In this document: piece by piece, positions 7,551-17,354 of the stretch
Layout: the number at the start of each line of letters is the position of its first letter
Position numbering within the stretch: the stretch's first letter is position 1
Origin: Bacteroidota bacterium
GTDB taxonomy: Bacteria > Bacteroidota > Ignavibacteria > Tepidaquicellales > Tepidaquicellaceae
Length of the DNA: 64,000 nucleotides
Direction of reading: 5' to 3'
Assembly (NCBI GenBank): GCA_018266835.1
Contig: JAFDZP010000003.1
Span: 104,824 to 168,823, forward strand
Program-made: the position numbers and the translations under genes
Notes under the pieces: model-generated
Seen by the model: only the letters and a program-made list of their open reading frames with translations
The model's database searches: none
Told to the model about the DNA's origin: nothing

Positions 7551-8408
7551 TTAACCAAACTTACCTGTAATATATTCTTCGGTCAATTTCTCTTTCGGAT
7601 TTGTAAACATCCTGCGGGTTCTGGAGTACTCAACAAGTTTCCCCATGTAAAAAAACGCTGTGTGGTCGCTGACTCTCGCTGCCTGCTGCATGTTGTGTGT
7701 CACAACTAGGATAGTAAATTCTTTTTTAAGATTGAAAATAAGCTCTTCAATTTTCTGAGTTGAAATCGGGTCTAGAGCGCTCGTTGGTTCATCCATTAAA
7801 ATTATTTCCGGCTGCACGGCAATAGTTCTTGCTATACAAAGTCTCTGCTGCTGCCCGCCTGATAAACTTACTGCCGGCTCTTTTAATCTGTCCTTAACTT
7901 CTTCCCATAGTCCCGCAAGCTTTAAACAACGCTCGGCGATTTCCGGCAAAGCTTTTTTATCTTTATAGCCGTTCATCTTTAATCCAGAAACAACATTTTC
8001 ATAGATGGACATTTTCGGGAACGGATTTGGCTTCTGAAAAACCATTCCGACTTTCTTTCTTAAATCAACTGTATCGTATTCTGAGATACTATGTTTATTA
8101 ATAAAAATTTCTCCTGTGACTTTTGACTTCGGAATCATATCGTGCATAAAATTCAATGCTCGAAGGAAGGTAGATTTTCCGCAGCCCGATGGTCCTATGA
8201 TTGCAGTCGCTGTCTGTTTACGAACGCTTAAATTTATATCGGTAATAGCAGGACGCTCATTAAAAGACACTGAAAGATTTTTAGTCTCAACTTCATATTC
8301 TTTATCGGTCGGATTCTCAACGACTTCCATTGCAGGAGCGTCAACTTCCTCGTCAGGTAAACTTATAATATTTAATTGTTCTTCGGTCAATTTATACTTT
8401 GTTTGCAA
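7551..8408 (-). CDS. pstB: Phosphate ABC transporter ATP-binding protein PstB
   Basis: ATPase of the phosphate importer. Walker A is GPSGCGKST (residues 72-80), the ABC signature LSGGQQQRL, and Walker [13 protein letters not shown]; the H-loop is VVTHNMQQA. The frame opens with a TTG at 8408 overlapping pstA by 17 bases. An in-frame ATG at 8330 would give 259 residues, close to the usual PstB length. The extra 26 residues (acidic, LTEEQ...PDEEVDAP) look coding, so the start is uncertain. It is the last gene of pstSCAB; no phoU follows. It is expected to respond to phosphate limitation. Confidence 0.95.
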   Translation of the reverse strand: MQTKYKLTEEQLNIISLPDEEVDAPAMEVVENPTDKEYEVETKNLSVSFNERPAITDINLSVRKQTATAIIGPSGCGKSTFLRALNFMHDMIPKSKVTGEIFINKHSISEYDTVDLRKKVGMVFQKPNPFPKMSIYENVVSGLKMNGYKDKKALPEIAERCLKLAGLWEEVKDRLKEPAVSLSGGQQQRLCIARTIAVQPEIILMDEPTSALDPISTQKIEELIFNLKKEFTILVVTHNMQQAARVSDHTAFFYMGKLVEYSRTRRMFTNPKEKLTEEYITGKFG

Positions 8409-9279
8409 ATTTATCTCTTGTTACAATTCTTACAATGAGATTTACAATGAATACTAATGTGATTAAAACCAATGCACCTGCCCATGCCTGTTTGTGCCAG
8501 TCATCGAAAGGTGATATTGCGTAGTTGAAAATCTGTACAGGTAATGATGCAATCGGCTGATTTAAATCAGTGCTCCAGAATCTGTTTCCGAATGCCGTGA
8601 ACAACAACGGTGCTGTCTCCCCTGCCGCTCTTGCAATAGCGAGTAAAATACCTGTAATAATTCCGCCGGATGCTGTTCTTAACACAATCTGCAAAGTTGT
8701 TTTCCATCGGGAAACACCTAAAGCAAGTGAAGCTTCCCGTAATGATTGCGGAACAAGCTTAAGCATTTCTTCGGTAATCCGGGTAATTGTGGGAACCATT
8801 AAAACTCCCAGAGCGAAACTACCCGCAAGAGTTGAAAATCCCTGCATGGGAATTACAATTACTCCATAGGCAAAAATACCAATGATAATTGACGGCACTC
8901 CGCTTAAAACATCCGTAACAAATTTTACAAGATTGGAAAATAAGCCGCCTGAGTATTCAGTCACATAAATGCCTGCCATTACTCCTACAGGAATTCCGAT
9001 AAATGAACCCAGGGATACAAGAATAAGTGTCCCAACAATTCCGTTCGCCATACCTCCGCCGCTTTCCCCTACAGGTTTAGGCATCTGAGTAAAGAAGTCC
9101 CAGTTTAGTGAAGATATGCCTGACTTAGTTGTATAAAAGAAAATATAGAACAACGGAAGAATACTTATTATAGCAGCAACAACGCAAAGGAAAAGCATAG
9201 TAGAGTTCACTATCTTTCTCCTGCGAAGATTTTTCGGTTTTGCAAAAACTGATGTATGTTGTTGTACTGTTTCTTCCAA
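8392..9279 (-). CDS. pstA: Phosphate ABC transporter permease PstA
   Basis: Inner-membrane permease half, 295 residues with about six membrane helices. The ABC-permease EAA loop is visible ([19 protein letters not shown]). Other family features are [11 protein letters not shown] near residue 102, the [14 protein letters not shown] segment and a C-terminal PLLFTAFG. It pairs with PstC to form the phosphate channel powered by PstB. Its 3' end overlaps the pstB frame, indicating translational coupling. About 24 bases separate it from pstC. Confidence 0.95.
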   Translation of the reverse strand: MEETVQQHTSVFAKPKNLRRRKIVNSTMLFLCVVAAIISILPLFYIFFYTTKSGISSLNWDFFTQMPKPVGESGGGMANGIVGTLILVSLGSFIGIPVGVMAGIYVTEYSGGLFSNLVKFVTDVLSGVPSIIIGIFAYGVIVIPMQGFSTLAGSFALGVLMVPTITRITEEMLKLVPQSLREASLALGVSRWKTTLQIVLRTASGGIITGILLAIARAAGETAPLLFTAFGNRFWSTDLNQPIASLPVQIFNYAISPFDDWHKQAWAGALVLITLVFIVNLIVRIVTRDKFANKV

Positions 9280-9302
9280 TTTAATTTCTTTATTTACCTT
9301 TT

Positions 9303-10256
9303 CTATTTGCCTTCGGTTTTTCTTGTGAAACTGTATATTAATAATCGCGCAAATGAATTTATAATAAATGTTACTGCAAATAAAATTAACCCGACTTCAA
9401 TGAGTGCGCTTACGTGTAAATTTCCGGATGCCTCTGCAAACTCATTTGCAATCACAGAAGCCATTGTATATGCTGGCTCAAATAGTGATGAACTTATCTC
9501 TGCTCTGTTTCCTATTACCATTGTAACTGCCATCGTTTCTCCGATTGCCCTTCCAAGTCCCAGCACCGATGCGCCTAAAATACCTGAGCGCGCATTAAGC
9601 AGTGCCATTTTTATTGCTTCCCACTTAGTTGCTCCCAATGCGTATGCGGCTTCGCGCTGTGCAGTAGGTATTGCTTTCAAAACGTCTCTTGTTATTGCTG
9701 TGATAATCGGCGTTATCATTATAGCTAAAATTATTGCCGCTGTAAGTAAACCAGTTCCATATGGAGTACCTTTAAAGAATGGTAAAAATCCTAACGTGCT
9801 TTGTAATAACGGCTGCACGGTTCCCCGCATAAATGGAGCAAGAACGAATATTCCCCAGAAGCCATAGATTATGCTTGGTATTGCTGCAAGAATTTCGATT
9901 AAGAAACTTAACGGAGTGCGGAATGCACGGTTTACAATTTCATTTAAAAAAACTGCAACGCCAATACTGATAGGTAACGATATTAATAATGCTAAAATAG
10001 ATGAAACTACTGTTCCGAAGATAAAAGGCAACGCGCCAAATTTTTCTTTTACGGGATCCCATTCATTGGAAAAAATAAATTTCCATCCGAATGCCTCACG
10101 CGCATCAATTGAGTCCTGGAACATTTCAATAATTATCCATGCTACTATTAAAATAATCGAGCATGCAAAAATCAATGTCAGCTTCTCAAAGAAAATATCC
10201 GACCATTTCTTTTTGCTTTTAATTTCAGGGGCAATATTTAATGCTTCGTCACTAAT
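9303..10256 (-). CDS. pstC: Phosphate ABC transporter permease PstC, unusual start
   Basis: Permease partner of PstA. Conserved features include WDP..EKFGALPFIFGTVVSS after the first helix, SLPISIGVAVFLNE, the AAIPSIIYGFWGIF segment and the EAA loop EAAYALGATKWEAIKMAL. The first in-frame standard start is a TTG at 10175, but that would cut off KKKWSDIFFEKLTL, a stretch that fits the cytoplasmic lead-in of PstC proteins. The frame stays open to the pstS stop. No ATG, GTG or TTG lies in that extension; an ATT at 10256, three bases beyond the pstS TAA, is the best candidate. Start therefore inferred, product firm. Confidence 0.88.
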   Translation of the reverse strand: MSDEALNIAPEIKSKKKWSDIFFEKLTLIFACSIILIVAWIIIEMFQDSIDAREAFGWKFIFSNEWDPVKEKFGALPFIFGTVVSSILALLISLPISIGVAVFLNEIVNRAFRTPLSFLIEILAAIPSIIYGFWGIFVLAPFMRGTVQPLLQSTLGFLPFFKGTPYGTGLLTAAIILAIMITPIITAITRDVLKAIPTAQREAAYALGATKWEAIKMALLNARSGILGASVLGLGRAIGETMAVTMVIGNRAEISSSLFEPAYTMASVIANEFAEASGNLHVSALIEVGLILFAVTFIINSFARLLIYSFTRKTEGK

Positions 10257-10258
10257 AT

Positions 10259-11320
10259 TTAAAGTGGTTTACCGTTAAAGTTTATTAATTCTATTCTGGC
10301 TAATGCTTTTTCTACAACTGATTGTGGCAGTGACGAATATCCTAAATCGTTTGCAAATTTTTTCCCGTCAGTCAATGCCCATTTTAAAAAGCTTTTTAAA
10401 ATCCTTCCTCTTATTAAATCCCTTTGGTTTTCAAGTACTAGTAAGTATGTATAGCTTGCTATTGGATAAGCGCCTTTTCCTTTTGCATTTGTTACTGATA
10501 AAGTTAATGATTCAGTCATTTCATCAACTGTATTATCTGCTGCTTTAGTGACGGATTCAAGCGAAGGAGAAATAAACTCCCCTTCTTTATTTTTTACATT
10601 AGCATAGCTTAGTTTATTTTGCAAAGCATAAATCAACTCAATATACCCGATGGAATATTCTAATTGTTTTACAATTCCTGTAACACCTTCATTTCCTTTA
10701 CCGCCCTGTCCTACAGGAAATCGAACATCTTTAGCAGTACCATGGTTTTGTTTCCATTCGGGACTGACTTTGCTCAAATAATCAGTATAAATATATGTTG
10801 TTCCGCTACCGTCAGTTCTGTAACAAACCACAATTTCTTTATCAGGAAAATTTATATCGGGATTGTCTGATTTTATTCTTTCATCATTCCATCTTTTTAT
10901 TTTGCCCATATAAATATCGGCAATTGTTTCGCCTGAGAGATTTATATTTTTATTTATACCTGGCAAATTATATGTAAGCACAACTGCGCCAAGAACAGTA
11001 GGAATCTGCAGCACGCGTGAATTATTCCTATCCTCTGCTTTCTTTTTTTCCGTTTCATTCATAGGGCTATCCGATGCGCCGAAATCAACTGTGCCTTCCG
11101 TAATCTGACGAATTCCACCGCCTGAGCCGATTGACTGATAATTTATTTTTGCATTCTTATCCACTTTATAATATTCGTCAAACCATTTTGAGTAAATCGG
11201 GAATGGGAAGGTTGCTCCCGCGCCATTTAGCTGACCGCCTGAACGGTTCAAAGCGACGTTGCGTTTTCCTCCACAGGAAAAAAAGATAAGTGAAATTAAA
11301 AGGATGGAAATATATCTCAT
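10259..11320 (-). CDS. pstS: Phosphate-binding lipoprotein PstS
   Basis: Periplasmic phosphate-binding component. The N-terminus is a lipoprotein signal with lipobox at FFSC (Cys16). The mature protein has GAGATFPFPIYSKWFDEY, the GSGGGIRQITEGTVDFGASDSPM segment and a YRTDGSGTTYIYTDYL segment, all classic phosphate-contacting loops of PstS. Length 353 aa is typical. It is the first gene of pstSCAB, facing the serine hydrolase gene divergently across ~180 bases. A sequence matching the Bacteroidetes -7 element (TATATTTG, minus strand, 11329-11336) lies just upstream of the ATG, but no matching TTG at -33 was found. Confidence 0.95.
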   Translation of the reverse strand: MRYISILLISLIFFSCGGKRNVALNRSGGQLNGAGATFPFPIYSKWFDEYYKVDKNAKINYQSIGSGGGIRQITEGTVDFGASDSPMNETEKKKAEDRNNSRVLQIPTVLGAVVLTYNLPGINKNINLSGETIADIYMGKIKRWNDERIKSDNPDINFPDKEIVVCYRTDGSGTTYIYTDYLSKVSPEWKQNHGTAKDVRFPVGQGGKGNEGVTGIVKQLEYSIGYIELIYALQNKLSYANVKNKEGEFISPSLESVTKAADNTVDEMTESLTLSVTNAKGKGAYPIASYTYLLVLENQRDLIRGRILKSFLKWALTDGKKFANDLGYSSLPQSVVEKALARIELINFNGKPL

Positions 11321-11502
11321 AATCTATACAAATATACTGAAATCGTATTGGAGTTAGTGTTAAGAAATTGTAAAGCAATTTTGGAAATACTTTATTTATA
11401 TAGCATTTATCTGAATTAATCTATAACATTTTTGTTATCTTAACGTAGATATTGATAATTTTTCCTCGCACGCAAATCTTTTAATTCTAAACTAAATTTG
11501 TT

Positions 11503-12942
11503 ATGAAAAAAATTCTTCTAACCGCACTTGTAATATTTTTTGCATTTAAAATATATGCACAGGATAATACAGAAACAAAAGTTCAGAAAATTGATGAGCT
11601 CATTAATAAATATGTAGAGTACGGCTTATTCAACGGAAGCGTTATGGTCGTGGAAAACGGAAATACTATTTTATCCAAAGGTTATGGCTATTCGGATTTT
11701 GTAAATAAAACTCCGAATACTCCTGAAACAAAATTCCGTGTAGGTTCAATTACAAAACAGTTTACATCTATGCTTATAATGCAGCTTGTTGAAAAAGGTA
11801 AGATAAAATTAGACGGCAAGCTTTCTGATTATCTTCCTTATTACAGAAAAGATCAGGGAGATAAAATCACGATTCATAATCTGCTTACACATACTTCGGG
11901 AATTCCTAACTATACTGCTATTCCAGATTTTATGCAAAAACACTTAAATGATCCATTGACTCCAAAAGAACTTATACTAAAATATGGAAGTGGAGATTTG
12001 GAGTTTGAACCGGGCACAAGCTGGAATTACAGCAATACAGGTTACGTTATACTTGGCGCAATAATAGAAGAAGTAACCGGTAAAAAATATGAAGAAGTGC
12101 TGCAAGAAAATATTTTAAATCCTTTAGGAATGACTAACAGCGGGTATGAACATAACGATGTAAAAATGACTAACCAGGCAATAGGATATGATAATAATTT
12201 TAATGGTGTTACTCCAGCTAAGTATATAGATATGACAATTCCTCATGCCGCTGGTGCAATGTACTCTACGGTTGAAGATTTATACAAATGGGATAGAGCT
12301 TTATATACTGAAAAGCTTCTTTCAAATGATATGAAAGAAAAAATGTTCACTCCATTTTTAAAAAACTATGCCTATGGATGGGGTACAGGAAAAATTAATG
12401 TAAACGGCACAGAGAAAAAGGTTTTAGCGCACAGCGGTGGAATAAACGGATTCAATGCAAATATTATCAGATTAGTTGATGATAACATTGTTGTAATTGG
12501 TTTAAGCAATTTTTTCAATGGTCAATCAGGAAAAATGACGAATGAGATTTCAAAAATTATGTTTGGATTTCCTTACTCATTACCTGCTAAGCCATTGATG
12601 CAAGTGTTGATCTCTTCAGCTTCTACTAAAGGTTTAAAAGAAGCAGTAAGTGAAGTTAAAGAACTTGCTAAAGACAAAAAAAATTATTCTGCCAGTGAAG
12701 AAGATATAAACTTATACGGTTATCAATTATTAGGCGATAAAAAATATGATGATGCAATTGAAGTTTTAAAACTGAATGTTGACTTATTTCCGGATTCATT
12801 TAACGTTTATGACAGCTTAGGTGAAGCTTATCTTGCAAAAGGTGATAAAGAAAATGCTCTTAAAAATTATAAGAAGTCAGTAGAGTTAAATCCAAAGAGC
12901 ACGAGCGGACTTGAAGCGATAAAGAAATTGGAAGGTAAGTAA
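11503..12942 (+). CDS. Secreted serine hydrolase, beta-lactamase/class C fold, with TPRs
   Basis: Signal peptide 1-19 (cleavage after IYA). The serine beta-lactamase-like catalytic motifs are SxxK at S82-K85 (GSITKQ), YSN at 176-178 and HSG at 310-312. Such proteins act as D-aminopeptidases, esterases or penicillin-binding-protein-like hydrolases; true beta-lactamase activity should not be assumed. The C-terminal ~80 residues hold tetratricopeptide-like helices (YDDAIEVLKLNVDLFPDSFNVYDSLGEAYLAKG). No T9SS tail, so it is probably periplasmic. The ATG is preceded by TAAATTTG only two bases upstream, which may be coincidence. Convergent with the M1 peptidase gene. Confidence 0.85.
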   Translation: MKKILLTALVIFFAFKIYAQDNTETKVQKIDELINKYVEYGLFNGSVMVVENGNTILSKGYGYSDFVNKTPNTPETKFRVGSITKQFTSMLIMQLVEKGKIKLDGKLSDYLPYYRKDQGDKITIHNLLTHTSGIPNYTAIPDFMQKHLNDPLTPKELILKYGSGDLEFEPGTSWNYSNTGYVILGAIIEEVTGKKYEEVLQENILNPLGMTNSGYEHNDVKMTNQAIGYDNNFNGVTPAKYIDMTIPHAAGAMYSTVEDLYKWDRALYTEKLLSNDMKEKMFTPFLKNYAYGWGTGKINVNGTEKKVLAHSGGINGFNANIIRLVDDNIVVIGLSNFFNGQSGKMTNEISKIMFGFPYSLPAKPLMQVLISSASTKGLKEAVSEVKELAKDKKNYSASEEDINLYGYQLLGDKKYDDAIEVLKLNVDLFPDSFNVYDSLGEAYLAKGDKENALKNYKKSVELNPKSTSGLEAIKKLEGK

Positions 12943-12992
12943 AGAAATTAGCAATTAACATAATCAACCTCAACCGGTTTACAAAAAAAAAA

Positions 12993-13022
12993 GACCTGAC
13001 AGGATTAAAAACCTGTCAGGTC
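12993..13022 (-). terminator. GACCTGACAGG hairpin terminator
   Basis: An 11-bp stem GACCTGACAGG / CCTGTCAGGTC with loop ATTAAAAA. On the minus strand it is followed by a run of ten T, serving the M1 peptidase that stops at 13049. The same hairpin, including its loop, recurs at 31092-31121. Confidence 0.88.
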
Positions 13023-13048
13023 AATTTATATCTGTTAATTTCTAATTA

Positions 13049-15061
13049 TTACTTAGTCAGTATCATGCTCTTCGTTTCAACAAAATTTCCAGCTTCAAGC
13101 TTATAGAAATAAATTCCGCTTGATAGTTTTGATGCATCAAAATTTACTGAATAACTCCCTGCATTATATCTTTCATTTGCTAAAACATCTACAACTCTTC
13201 CTAAGTTATCATAAATTGTAATCTTCACAAATGATTCTTTTGGAATTTCGAAATTAATATTCGTTACAGGATTAAACGGATTCGGATAATTCTGCTTCAA
13301 TGAAAATTTTCCGGGAATCTCCGTGCTGATATTATGAACACCAATTGTCGTCGAACCGCTTTTGATAATGATATTACTGTTAGGGTCAAATGTAAATGCG
13401 CTCGGCTGCTTTGAGAAATTCCATGTAAAGAGCTGATTATTAGCATCGTTCATAACTCTGATTGTTGTATCGGTTCCACCCACAAATGCGATTTTAACTT
13501 CAACCGGCATTTTAAAATAAGCGGGAGAAGGCGGACCCTGAATTTGCTTTGCCGTAAATTTTACTGTCCAGTTGTTGCTTCCATTATTTATAAACTGATA
13601 TTTGTTATCGTAGACGGGATGATTTGGCTGATAAACCCATTCATCAAAGAACCAGTTTAAGTCCTGCCCTGAAACTGCATTAATCTTTGTAATAAAATCT
13701 GCTGTGACTGCATTCTTAAATTTAAAATTTGTTGTATCAGTTGCATAAGAGCGGAGGCAATTAAAAAATACGGACGTATCCTGAAGAACATATCTCAGCA
13801 TATGCAATACACATGAACCTTTATCATAGGTAATTGCAGTATTATATAAAGTATTAATGTTCGGAGTTGTAACTGCCCAGCTTGGATTATAAATAGGCCA
13901 TCCCGGATTTGAACCCAGATATTCCCCAGCATTACTGTTAATTGCACTCTTGTAAGCTGCATAACCTGTTGTTGTTTCTTTCCAGAGTGCCTCACAATAA
14001 GTTGCGAAGCCTTCATTAAGCCAGACATCAGCCCATGTACCGGGAGAGACCAAGTCTCCAAACCATTGATGCCCGAACTCATGTGCTACTAAATTTTCCT
14101 GCCAGCCGTTTGGTGTCAGAATAATGAGTGTTTGGTTTTCCATTCCGCCCCATTGAAATAAATTGTTCGCCGTTGCAAATCCGTTCTTTTCAAAAGCATG
14201 CTCGCCGAACATCTGCGAATAGCGCGTTATCATACCAGGCATTTTTGATTTTATGTTTGCCAGTCCGCTCTCACCTGTATTCCAGTAAAATCTTAACGGT
14301 ATGCTGTCGTTAGGATTTGAAATTTTCTTCCACCATATAACATCTAGATTATAATTTACCTTTCCTATAAATGTTATCAGATAAGTTGATATAGGATCTC
14401 TGCTTATCCAGTTATAAAAAATTGCGCCTCCGCTTACCGTTGAATCTGCAAGTCTGCCGTTAGAGCCTAATAAAACATTTGTCGGAACTCGCGCAGTTAA
14501 ATTTAATGTTGCTTTATCTCCCGGCTTATCCCAGCATGGGAATACATAACGCGCACCTTCAGGCGGGAAGTCAGTAAAAACCATTCCGTTTGAAACATTA
14601 TAATGAGTATCTGAAACTTCGTTGTGATGGTATGCAATATAAAGGATAATGGTTTCACCCGGATTATATGTTCTATCAAGCATAATTAATACAATGTTTG
14701 AAAGATGTGTATAGGATAGTAATGTCGAGCCGATTTTTACTGTATCAATTCCAAGTGAAGTATTCACTGCATTAAGTTGAATCGAATGCAATGTTGAGTC
14801 AACCCTGAGTGTAACCTGATTCGTTCCTTTGAATGATTTCGGATACGGTGTTATAAAGCTATTGTAAATATCCAGATTCAATTTATAATCAAGCACATTG
14901 AATGAATGAACGGGAGAATTTGGAGATAAGTCAGTGCTTTGAGGAATAAATTTTCTGTTCATTTTTCCGTGAGAGCATTCAAATGCTCCTGAAATTTCTG
15001 ATCTCTGAGCAAAGCTTAAACCGTAAACAAACAGTAGAAAGAAAAGAGTAAATATTTTCAT
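13049..15061 (-). CDS. M1-family metallopeptidase with T9SS sorting domain (copy 1)
   Basis: Secreted zinc aminopeptidase-like protein. Signal peptide 1-19. The N-terminal M1 beta domain spans about 45-240, the exopeptidase motif is GGMEN (305-309), and the zinc site is HEFGH (327-331) with E350 in NEGFA. The last ~75 residues are the Por/T9SS sorting domain (KQNYPNPFNPVTNINFEIP ... ETKSMILTK), which directs export through the type IX system and is normally removed or anchored at the surface. At 670 residues it lacks the large ERAP1-like C-terminal domain of bigger M1 enzymes. Its nearest relative is the next gene, so the pair arose by tandem duplication. Confidence 0.92.
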   Translation of the reverse strand: MKIFTLFFLLFVYGLSFAQRSEISGAFECSHGKMNRKFIPQSTDLSPNSPVHSFNVLDYKLNLDIYNSFITPYPKSFKGTNQVTLRVDSTLHSIQLNAVNTSLGIDTVKIGSTLLSYTHLSNIVLIMLDRTYNPGETIILYIAYHHNEVSDTHYNVSNGMVFTDFPPEGARYVFPCWDKPGDKATLNLTARVPTNVLLGSNGRLADSTVSGGAIFYNWISRDPISTYLITFIGKVNYNLDVIWWKKISNPNDSIPLRFYWNTGESGLANIKSKMPGMITRYSQMFGEHAFEKNGFATANNLFQWGGMENQTLIILTPNGWQENLVAHEFGHQWFGDLVSPGTWADVWLNEGFATYCEALWKETTTGYAAYKSAINSNAGEYLGSNPGWPIYNPSWAVTTPNINTLYNTAITYDKGSCVLHMLRYVLQDTSVFFNCLRSYATDTTNFKFKNAVTADFITKINAVSGQDLNWFFDEWVYQPNHPVYDNKYQFINNGSNNWTVKFTAKQIQGPPSPAYFKMPVEVKIAFVGGTDTTIRVMNDANNQLFTWNFSKQPSAFTFDPNSNIIIKSGSTTIGVHNISTEIPGKFSLKQNYPNPFNPVTNINFEIPKESFVKITIYDNLGRVVDVLANERYNAGSYSVNFDASKLSSGIYFYKLEAGNFVETKSMILTK

Positions 15062-15158
15062 GAGATGATATAATTTTATACTGGAATAAAAAGAAAAAGT
15101 AAGAATGTTTTAAAAGTAAATAAAGGGGAAACGCAGACGAGAATATATATATAAAAAA

Positions 15159-15184
15159 ACCTGGCAATTTTAAAACTGCCAGGT
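15159..15184 (-). terminator. Terminator of M1 peptidase copy 2
   Basis: An 8-bp stem ACCTGGCA / TGCCAGGT with a 10-base loop, followed on the minus strand by seven T. The stem resembles the GACCTGACAGG hairpin family. Confidence 0.85.
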
Positions 15185-15217
15185 CTATTAAGATCAGTAG
15201 ATTGTTATTAACAATTA

Positions 15218-17224
15218 TTATTTCGTCAGTATCATGCTCTTAGTTTCAACAAAATTACCTGCTTCAATTTTATAGAAATAAATTCCGCTTGAAAGTCTGG
15301 ATGCATCAAAGCTTACAGAGTAAGTCCCGGCATTATAATTTTCATTTGCTAAAACATTTACTACTCTTCCTAAGTTATCATAAACTGTAATCTTCACAAA
15401 TGATTCTTTCGGAATTTCAAAATTAATATTTGTTACAGGGTTGAACGGATTCGGATAATTTTGTTTCAAAGCATACTTAAATGGAATTTCGTTTGAAACT
15501 GTTTCTACTCCCATTACTGTCGTTCCCTGTTTCAATACTATATTAGCATTCGGGTCAAAGGTGACTGCATTCGGCTGCTTTGTAAAATTCCAAGTGAATA
15601 ACTGATTATTTACATCATTCATTACTCTTATTGTAGTGTCTGTTCCTCCTACAAATGCGACTTTAACCTCAATAGGCATTTTGAAAAATGCAGGAGTGGA
15701 TTGTGTCTGCTTTGCCATAAATCTTACAGTCCAGTTTGTTCCTGAACCGGAATAATTATATGTGTTAGCATATACAGGATGATTTGGCTGATATACCCAC
15801 TCATTAAAGAACCATGTCAAATCCTGTCCGGAAACTGTATTCACTTTGTTAATAAAGTCTGCTGTTACTGAATTTTTAAATTTAAAGTTTGTGGTATCCT
15901 GAGTATAGCTTCTTAATATATTAAAGAACATTGTTGTATCGTTCAAAGTATATCTGAGCATATGAAGAACACATCCGCCTTTATCGTACGTTATAGCTGT
16001 GTTGAACAATGTATTCTGATCAGGTGTAGTAATTGCCCAGGACGGATTGTATATCGGCCAGCCGGGATTACCGGATAAATATCCGCTTGCATCGCTATTG
16101 ATAGCTGACTTATATGATGCATATCCTGAAGTATATTCTTTCCATAATGCTTCACAGTACGTTGCAAATCCTTCATTAAGCCAGATGTCTGCCCATGTTC
16201 CGGGAGATATCAAATCACCAAACCATTGATGACCAAACTCATGCGCTACAACATTTTCATTCCAGTAATTAGGAGCAAGGATAGTTAATGTTTGATTTTC
16301 CATTCCGCCCCATGTAAACTGGCTGTTAGCAGTAGCAAAACCATTCTTTTCAAAAACGTGTTCGCAGAAAAGCTGGGAATAACGAGTCATCATAGAAGGC
16401 ATTTTTGATTTGATGTTTGCAAGTCCTGACTCTCCTGTATTCCAGTAAAATCTTATCGGAATACTATCTGCAGGATTGGAAAGTTTATGCCACCATACTA
16501 CATCAAGATTGTATCCGACCTTACCAATCATTGTCATTAAGTATGTTGCAATCGGGTCTCTGCTTACCCAATGATAAAAAATTGCTCCGCCGTTTACTGT
16601 TGAATCAGCCAATCTTCCGTTAGAACCCAGGATAACTGTTGTTGGTGTTCTTGCAGTTAAATCCCATGTGGCTTTATCTGATGGTCTGTCCCAGCATGGG
16701 AACCAGCCTCTTGCGCCTTCAGGTTCAGCATCTGTAAAAACCATTCCATTGCTTGCATAAAAACCATTAGCAGAAACATTGTTATGGTGATAAGAAATCT
16801 TCATAACGACTGTTTCACCCGGGTTATAAGTTCTATCCAGTGTTATCGAAACAACATCGCTAACATGAGAATAGGTTAAAGATGTATTACCAATTTTAAC
16901 AGTATCAATACCTATAGAAGTATTTAGCGCATTTAATTTGATTGAATTTAATGTTGAGTCAACTCTGAAAGTTATCTGGTTAGTACCTGTATAAGCTTTT
17001 GTGTATGGAGAAATAAAACAATTGTAGATATCTAGATTCAGTTTGTAATCAAGAACATTGAATGAATGAACAGGTGTATTAGGAGAATCGAATTCAGTGT
17101 GCAAGTATGATTGTTGGTGCATCTTCTTTTGAGAACATGCGTCAGCCCCTGTCATTTCGTCTGCCTGAGCGTAAATATTATAACTGCAGAAAGACAAAAT
17201 AAAAAGTAAAATTAGGTTTTTCAT
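15218..17224 (-). CDS. M1-family metallopeptidase with T9SS sorting domain (copy 2)
   Basis: Paralogue of the gene at 13049 with the same architecture: signal peptide (cleavage near IYAQ), M1 N-terminal beta domain, GGMEN motif, HEFGHQWFGD plus NEGFA zinc site about 20 residues on, and a T9SS tail (KQNYPNPFNPVTNINFEIP ... ETKSMILTK). The two proteins are nearly collinear (668 and 670 residues), and identity is high across the active site and the tail. Each has its own terminator and an upstream gap, so they are probably separate transcripts. Predicted to degrade peptides at the cell surface or in the medium. Confidence 0.92.
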   Translation of the reverse strand: MKNLILLFILSFCSYNIYAQADEMTGADACSQKKMHQQSYLHTEFDSPNTPVHSFNVLDYKLNLDIYNCFISPYTKAYTGTNQITFRVDSTLNSIKLNALNTSIGIDTVKIGNTSLTYSHVSDVVSITLDRTYNPGETVVMKISYHHNNVSANGFYASNGMVFTDAEPEGARGWFPCWDRPSDKATWDLTARTPTTVILGSNGRLADSTVNGGAIFYHWVSRDPIATYLMTMIGKVGYNLDVVWWHKLSNPADSIPIRFYWNTGESGLANIKSKMPSMMTRYSQLFCEHVFEKNGFATANSQFTWGGMENQTLTILAPNYWNENVVAHEFGHQWFGDLISPGTWADIWLNEGFATYCEALWKEYTSGYASYKSAINSDASGYLSGNPGWPIYNPSWAITTPDQNTLFNTAITYDKGGCVLHMLRYTLNDTTMFFNILRSYTQDTTNFKFKNSVTADFINKVNTVSGQDLTWFFNEWVYQPNHPVYANTYNYSGSGTNWTVRFMAKQTQSTPAFFKMPIEVKVAFVGGTDTTIRVMNDVNNQLFTWNFTKQPNAVTFDPNANIVLKQGTTVMGVETVSNEIPFKYALKQNYPNPFNPVTNINFEIPKESFVKITVYDNLGRVVNVLANENYNAGTYSVSFDASRLSSGIYFYKIEAGNFVETKSMILTK

Positions 17225-17318
17225 TTAGTAGTTTTCTAAAATAAAGAACAAAGGTGAATATATTAAAAGTAACAGAGGTCTATGGATGAAAAAAGTCAAA
17301 AGGAAGGTGTAAAAATGA

Positions 17319-17343
17319 CTGCCGGAGCGCGATGCTCCGGCAG
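17319..17343 (-). terminator. Terminator of the choice-of-anchor B gene
   Basis: A 10-bp GC-rich stem CTGCCGGAGC / GCTCCGGCAG with a 5-base loop; the minus-strand continuation has TTTTT. Confidence 0.85.
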
Positions 17344-17354
17344 TTTAAAGAATA

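Noticed and set aside
9256-10278. Long plus-strand open frames (203 and 135 aa) opposite pstC
   Set aside because: They are antisense shadows of a conserved permease, are rich in Ile, Ala and Asn without domain motifs, and lie on the wrong strand of a clear pst operon.
11329-11336. TATATTTG as a strong pstS promoter
   Set aside because: Matches the -7 element, but no TTG is found at the expected -33 distance and it would give a nearly leaderless mRNA; left as a note only.
11503-12942. Serine hydrolase called an antibiotic-resistance beta-lactamase
   Set aside because: The SxxK/YSN/HSG set is shared by many esterases and peptidases, and the TPR tail is not typical of resistance enzymes.
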